Assembly (NCBI GenBank): GCA_024280785.1
Contig: JAJRPK010000395.1
Coordinates: 1-8,838 of the forward strand
Direction of reading: 5' to 3'
DNA length: 8,838 nucleotides
Origin: Gammaproteobacteria bacterium
Lineage (GTDB): Bacteria > Pseudomonadota > Gammaproteobacteria > Pseudomonadales > UBA7434
In this document: piece by piece, positions 6,094-8,838 of the stretch
Numbering within the stretch: the stretch's first letter is position 1
How the letters are laid out: each line of letters starts with the position of its first letter
Notes under the pieces: model-generated
What the model saw: only the letters and a program-made list of their open reading frames with translations
Databases searched by the model: none
Told to the model about the DNA's origin: nothing
Program-made: the position numbers and the translations under genes

Positions 6094-6642
6094 CTACGAA
6101 CTTGTGATTTTTTTAATACGAAGTTTTCTCTGTCGCCAACGCTTTATAACGCGACGGCGCCAAAGCCAGTTGACTGTATGGTAGCCCGTTAATCCAAAAA
6201 CAGTCCCTATCAATAAACTCCCTGTAATTAGTGGGGCTATGACGGCGGTAGACAGTAATTCACTGCTTAACCAATCCCAAGTAAGCGGCCCGTTGGGTTC
6301 TATCACATCAATTTGAAGTAACCAAGCACCTAATCGGTAAGAAAAATAAAATATCGGTGCAATGGTTAGAGGGTTAGATATCCAGACAAGCGACACTGAC
6401 AAAGGTAAGTTAGCCTGAAAAATCATTGCGCAGAACGCTGCCATTAGCATTTGTAAGGGCAATGGAATCATTGCGATAAATAAGCCAATAAAAAATGCCG
6501 CAGCGATAGAGTGCCTATTAAAGTGCCAAAGCTGTGGTTGATGGCTTAAGTAAGAAAAATATCCCAACACTCCGCGATCATGCAGTTCTTTTTGGCTCGG
6601 TAAATAATGACCTATTGTGTGTTTAAAAAATTTTTGCGGCAT
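6094..6642 (-). CDS. DUF2062 inner-membrane protein (182 aa)
   Basis: A small integral membrane protein of the DUF2062 family, with no proven biochemical function. Visible hallmarks are a hydrophobic segment with FIGLFIAMIPLPLQMLMA (51-68), then a second with LVWISNPLTIAPIFYFSYRLG (85-105), and a third at about 133-160. The IPLPxQ and WISNPLT motifs are the family signature. The N-terminal 45 residues and a strongly basic C-terminal tail (WRRRVIKRWRQRKLRIKK, 161-178) should face the cytoplasm or the membrane surface. The gene is convergent with lolE and divergent from comEC. From memory, a DUF2062 gene also sits between lolCDE and comEC in Pseudomonas, so the neighbourhood is conserved though the role is unknown. 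The Shine-Dalgarno sequence before the ATG at 6642 is poor. Confidence 0.88.
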   Translation of the reverse strand: MPQKFFKHTIGHYLPSQKELHDRGVLGYFSYLSHQPQLWHFNRHSIAAAFFIGLFIAMIPLPLQMLMAAFCAMIFQANLPLSVSLVWISNPLTIAPIFYFSYRLGAWLLQIDVIEPNGPLTWDWLSSELLSTAVIAPLITGSLLIGTVFGLTGYHTVNWLWRRRVIKRWRQRKLRIKKITSS

Positions 6643-6913
6643 AAATCATTCAGCAATATTTTGTGAACTCGTAAACTAAATAAGGCTGAAGTCAAAATAA
6701 GTATTTATGCTTGACGATTGAATGTATGCACATTGCTTTCAGCTTAAAATAGAATCAGTAACTTAACTTAACGCGAGAAAGCTACGGTAAAGACAATCTC
6801 ACCCTCATACAGCTTCGCTATGATATCCCGTTTACCTTTACTTATTAAAGTTTAGACTATAAATTGTTCGTAACTTCTGCCGACTTAAAATGAGTGATTA
6901 ACATTCGGATATG

Positions 6914-6965
6914 TTGACTGACTATGCTCATTGGCTAAAGTTGTTTAAATAACCGCTACTATACT
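6914..6965 (+). promoter_or_regulatory. Candidate comEC promoter elements
   Basis: TTGACT (6914-6919) and TAAAGT (6936-6941) are 16 bases apart and match the sigma-70 consensus at 5/6 and 4/6. A separate TATACT (6960-6965, 5/6) lies closer to the gene but has no good -35 at the right distance. Either would give a comEC leader of about 50-75 bases. In AT-rich DNA such matches arise by chance. Confidence 0.25.
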
Positions 6966-7010
6966 TGAATAGAAACTCAATATATATCAGATGGTTAAGG
7001 ATAATACTTA

Positions 7011-7015
7011 AAGGA
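7011..7015 (+). promoter_or_regulatory. Ribosome binding site that fixes the comEC start
   Basis: AAGGA lies 7 bases before the ATG at 7023, ideal spacing. An in-frame TAA at 7002-7004 blocks any earlier start. Confidence 0.8.
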
Positions 7016-7022
7016 TTATATC

Positions 7023-8838
7023 ATGGCATGGATGCTAATGTTATGCAGCGGAATCGCGAGTATTGCGTTGACCAACTCTTTGTTGACGCAAAAACAGCTG
7101 CTTCTGTCTTTTTTAATATTGTCGGCGGTAACGATTGGCTATGTTTGGCTTGACCGCAGCCTATCTTTTTCAATTAAAACGACTATTTTCAAGAGATCTA
7201 AGCGCAAGACCTGGGGAATGATCTGGGCTTTGTTTCTCGGTGTCGCCTATGGACATATACGGGCGCAAGACCATCTAAATCATGTGCTAAGCGTTGATGA
7301 TGATGGCGATGATTTTTACCTCATTGCCACGGTGGTGGGGCTCGTTGAGACGTTAGCTATACAAAAAAGTAGGCCATCAAAATTAGATTCGACCACTAAC
7401 GATGTCAGAAGCTATCAGCGGTTTGTCGTAAAAGTCATTGATCTTCAACCCCTCAGTACCTATCTGCAAACGAAAAAAAGCCAGCAGCACGCTAATGCCG
7501 AAGCAATTAACAAGCGTGGCAATTCTAGCAATAAGAGAAACGCGCAAGAACAGCTAGCTAATAGCTTTCAAATTTTTCCTTCGTTTAGGCCGCGAAGCCC
7601 TAGATATATTCAGTTAAAGTTGTACGACGACTTTGTTGTCAATACCAGTGAAGTTTGGGAATTTTCCGTTCGTTTAAAAAAGTTCAGAAATTTTTATAAC
7701 CCTGGTAGTTTTGATTACGTTAGATATATGCTTTCAAATCACTTGGACGCTACCGGCTATGTAAGAAAAGATGTTGCGCCAGTAATGCTTAGTGTTGAAC
7801 CAGAACCATTGATAAGTCGTATTCGACGAGGCCGCATCGATAATTTGACGGATCTATTTAACCGCCTGGAAAATGGCGCTTTACTAAAGACATTATTGCT
7901 TGGCGATCGGAGTGCGCTAAAAGAAAAAGATAAAGACCTCTTTACTCGAACGGGAACGTCTCATTTAATGGCGATCTCAGGCTTACATATTGGCATTGCC
8001 GCAGGACTAGGAGCCATTATTGCCGGGTTCGTATTATTGCTGTTCCCCACCATTTTGTTAATTTTTCCGCGCCCGCTGTTCTGCTCTTTTATTGCTTTGC
8101 CCTTTGCTATTTTCTATGCGGTATTAGCGGGTTTGTCGATATCAACTCAGCGGGCGTTGACAATGGTTATATGTTTGTTAGCCGCTCAGTTGTTTATCCG
8201 AAAAACGGGGCGATTTAATGCTTTGATATTAACGATGATGATTATTCTTATTATTGATCCTTTAGCGGTGTTAGCGGCCGGATTTTGGTTTTCGTTTGGA
8301 ACGGTCGCCTTCTTGATACTCTCTATATCATCTTCAAAGGGATCGTCGATAACGACGATAAAGAAAGAAAATGCTGAGTTCGATGAGCCTATGCCCCAAC
8401 CGATAAAGACCCATTTTCTGACCAAAGTCCGTCGCGCTTTAAGTTTTTCTATTTCAGCCCAGTTAACTATTTTGATTGCGATGCCGCTACTTGTATCACC
8501 TTTTTCAGCGCCAATATCCTATGTAGCACCGTTAGCTAACTTTGTGGTTATTCCCGCTGTTAGTATTTTTGTTGTGCCTCTCGGGATAATCTCCATATTA
8601 GCCTCGTATTTTTCTCCTTTGTTAACAGAAGTGTTGATGAAAATTACTGACTTCAATTTAACGGTCGTAGTTTTTTTATTAGAAAATATGGACATCATTT
8701 TTAGAGATATAGGCCTCTCCCTTTGGTATCCAATGGTAGCGGGTGAGATGCTGGCTCTTGCGTTATTGGTAATTTTGATTTTACTCTGGGGTAAGCAAAT
8801 TCCAGGATTTGCTGCAGCCATAGTCATTTGGTTAATTA
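7023..8838 (+). CDS. comEC: ComEC/Rec2 DNA-uptake channel, 3' end off window
   Basis: The inner-membrane channel that moves single-stranded DNA into the cytoplasm during natural transformation. 605 codons are open to the window edge. N-terminal membrane segments (about 1-42 and 64-78) lead into a DUF4131/OB-type soluble region ending in NPGSFDYVRYMLSNHLDATGYVR (226-248). The Competence domain follows: LLLGDRSAL (291-299), then GTSHLMAISGLHIG (311-324), AGLSISTQRAL (369-379) and GFWFSFGTVAFLIL (420-433), then several more membrane helices. Complete proteins are about 750-800 residues and usually end in a metallo-beta-lactamase-like domain, which would lie beyond 8838. Two features stand out: a basic, Asn/Gln/Lys-rich low-complexity insert at about 150-183 in the soluble region, and a Ser where relatives often have Pro in the GLSxxTQRA motif. 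The start at 7023 is firm. Presence of the gene does not by itself show that the organism is transformable. Confidence 0.93.
   Translation, partial: MAWMLMLCSGIASIALTNSLLTQKQLLLSFLILSAVTIGYVWLDRSLSFSIKTTIFKRSKRKTWGMIWALFLGVAYGHIRAQDHLNHVLSVDDDGDDFYLIATVVGLVETLAIQKSRPSKLDSTTNDVRSYQRFVVKVIDLQPLSTYLQTKKSQQHANAEAINKRGNSSNKRNAQEQLANSFQIFPSFRPRSPRYIQLKLYDDFVVNTSEVWEFSVRLKKFRNFYNPGSFDYVRYMLSNHLDATGYVRKDVAPVMLSVEPEPLISRIRRGRIDNLTDLFNRLENGALLKTLLLGDRSALKEKDKDLFTRTGTSHLMAISGLHIGIAAGLGAIIAGFVLLLFPTILLIFPRPLFCSFIALPFAIFYAVLAGLSISTQRALTMVICLLAAQLFIRKTGRFNALILTMMIILIIDPLAVLAAGFWFSFGTVAFLILSISSSKGSSITTIKKENAEFDEPMPQPIKTHFLTKVRRALSFSISAQLTILIAMPLLVSPFSAPISYVAPLANFVVIPAVSIFVVPLGIISILASYFSPLLTEVLMKITDFNLTVVVFLLENMDIIFRDIGLSLWYPMVAGEMLALALLVILILLWGKQIPGFAAAIVIWLI

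Larger units (their letters stand above)
6643..7022. other. 380-bp gene-free divergent region upstream of comEC
   Basis: The stretch is AT-rich with stops in all frames and only very short ATG-initiated reading frames, so I support no gene. It must contain the promoters for the DUF2062 gene (leftward) and comEC (rightward). Apart from promoter-like hexamers near 6914-6965 and the comEC ribosome binding site, I see no strong hairpin, tRNA or repeat. A small RNA cannot be excluded by eye. Confidence 0.6.

Noticed and set aside
5897..6184. 95-residue plus-strand frame running out of lolE through the TGCCAG repeat
   Set aside because: Its start is inside lolE, its middle is a translation of the repeat (PVPVPV), and its end overlaps the DUF2062 gene in antisense.
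6965..7153. 62-residue plus-strand frame at the comEC start
   Set aside because: It overlaps the comEC start in another frame and lacks a ribosome binding site, whereas comEC has an ideal one.
8186..8827. Two minus-strand frames opposite comEC
   Set aside because: Antisense shadows; the plus strand is open throughout and encodes the ComEC membrane domain.
1..8838. A previously undescribed defence, mobile or biosynthetic system
   Set aside because: All larger genes fall into known housekeeping or competence families, and there is no cluster of unknown genes, transposase, integrase or toxin-antitoxin pair in the window.

Overview
The window looks like ordinary chromosomal DNA of a gammaproteobacterium. 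The base composition is moderate, clearly below 50% GC by eye. The evidence is gene content and order: a RoxA-type ribosomal oxygenase, a PilZ-domain protein, a complete lolC-lolD-lolE set, a DUF2062 membrane protein and ComEC/Rec2. From memory, the run PilZ - lolCDE - DUF2062 - comEC also occurs in Pseudomonas, which suggests a Pseudomonas-like or marine gammaproteobacterial relative. The species cannot be named from this sequence alone.

Layout, left to right. Bases 1-963 (minus) hold most of a RoxA/YcfD-type JmjC protein, cut by the left edge. Bases 964-1264 are non-coding and contain a perfect 34-bp inverted repeat with a nested hairpin, plus a separate 16-bp palindrome. Bases 1265-1609 (minus) encode a small secreted protein, and 1680-2282 (minus) a PilZ protein with a long helical insert. 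Bases 2283-2552 form a divergent promoter region. From 2553 to 5993 (plus) runs lolC, lolD and lolE. A hexanucleotide tandem repeat and a hairpin lie between lolE and the convergent DUF2062 gene (6094-6642, minus). A 380-bp gene-free stretch follows, then comEC starts at 7023 and runs off the right edge.

The central genes form one working unit. LolC and LolE are the inner-membrane subunits and LolD is the ATPase of the exporter that releases mature lipoproteins from the inner membrane to LolA. The PilZ protein is transcribed divergently from lolC and should sense cyclic di-GMP; a regulatory link to Lol is suggested only by position. ComEC is the DNA-uptake channel of natural transformation. 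RoxA hydroxylates ribosomal protein L16 in known relatives.

I did not find a convincing undescribed multi-gene system. The points most worth a second look are the inverted-repeat element at 1076-1193, a Ser/Met-rich expansion inside LolC with traces of repeat slippage, the helical PilZ protein beside lolCDE, the unnamed small secreted protein, and a basic low-complexity insert in the soluble domain of ComEC.
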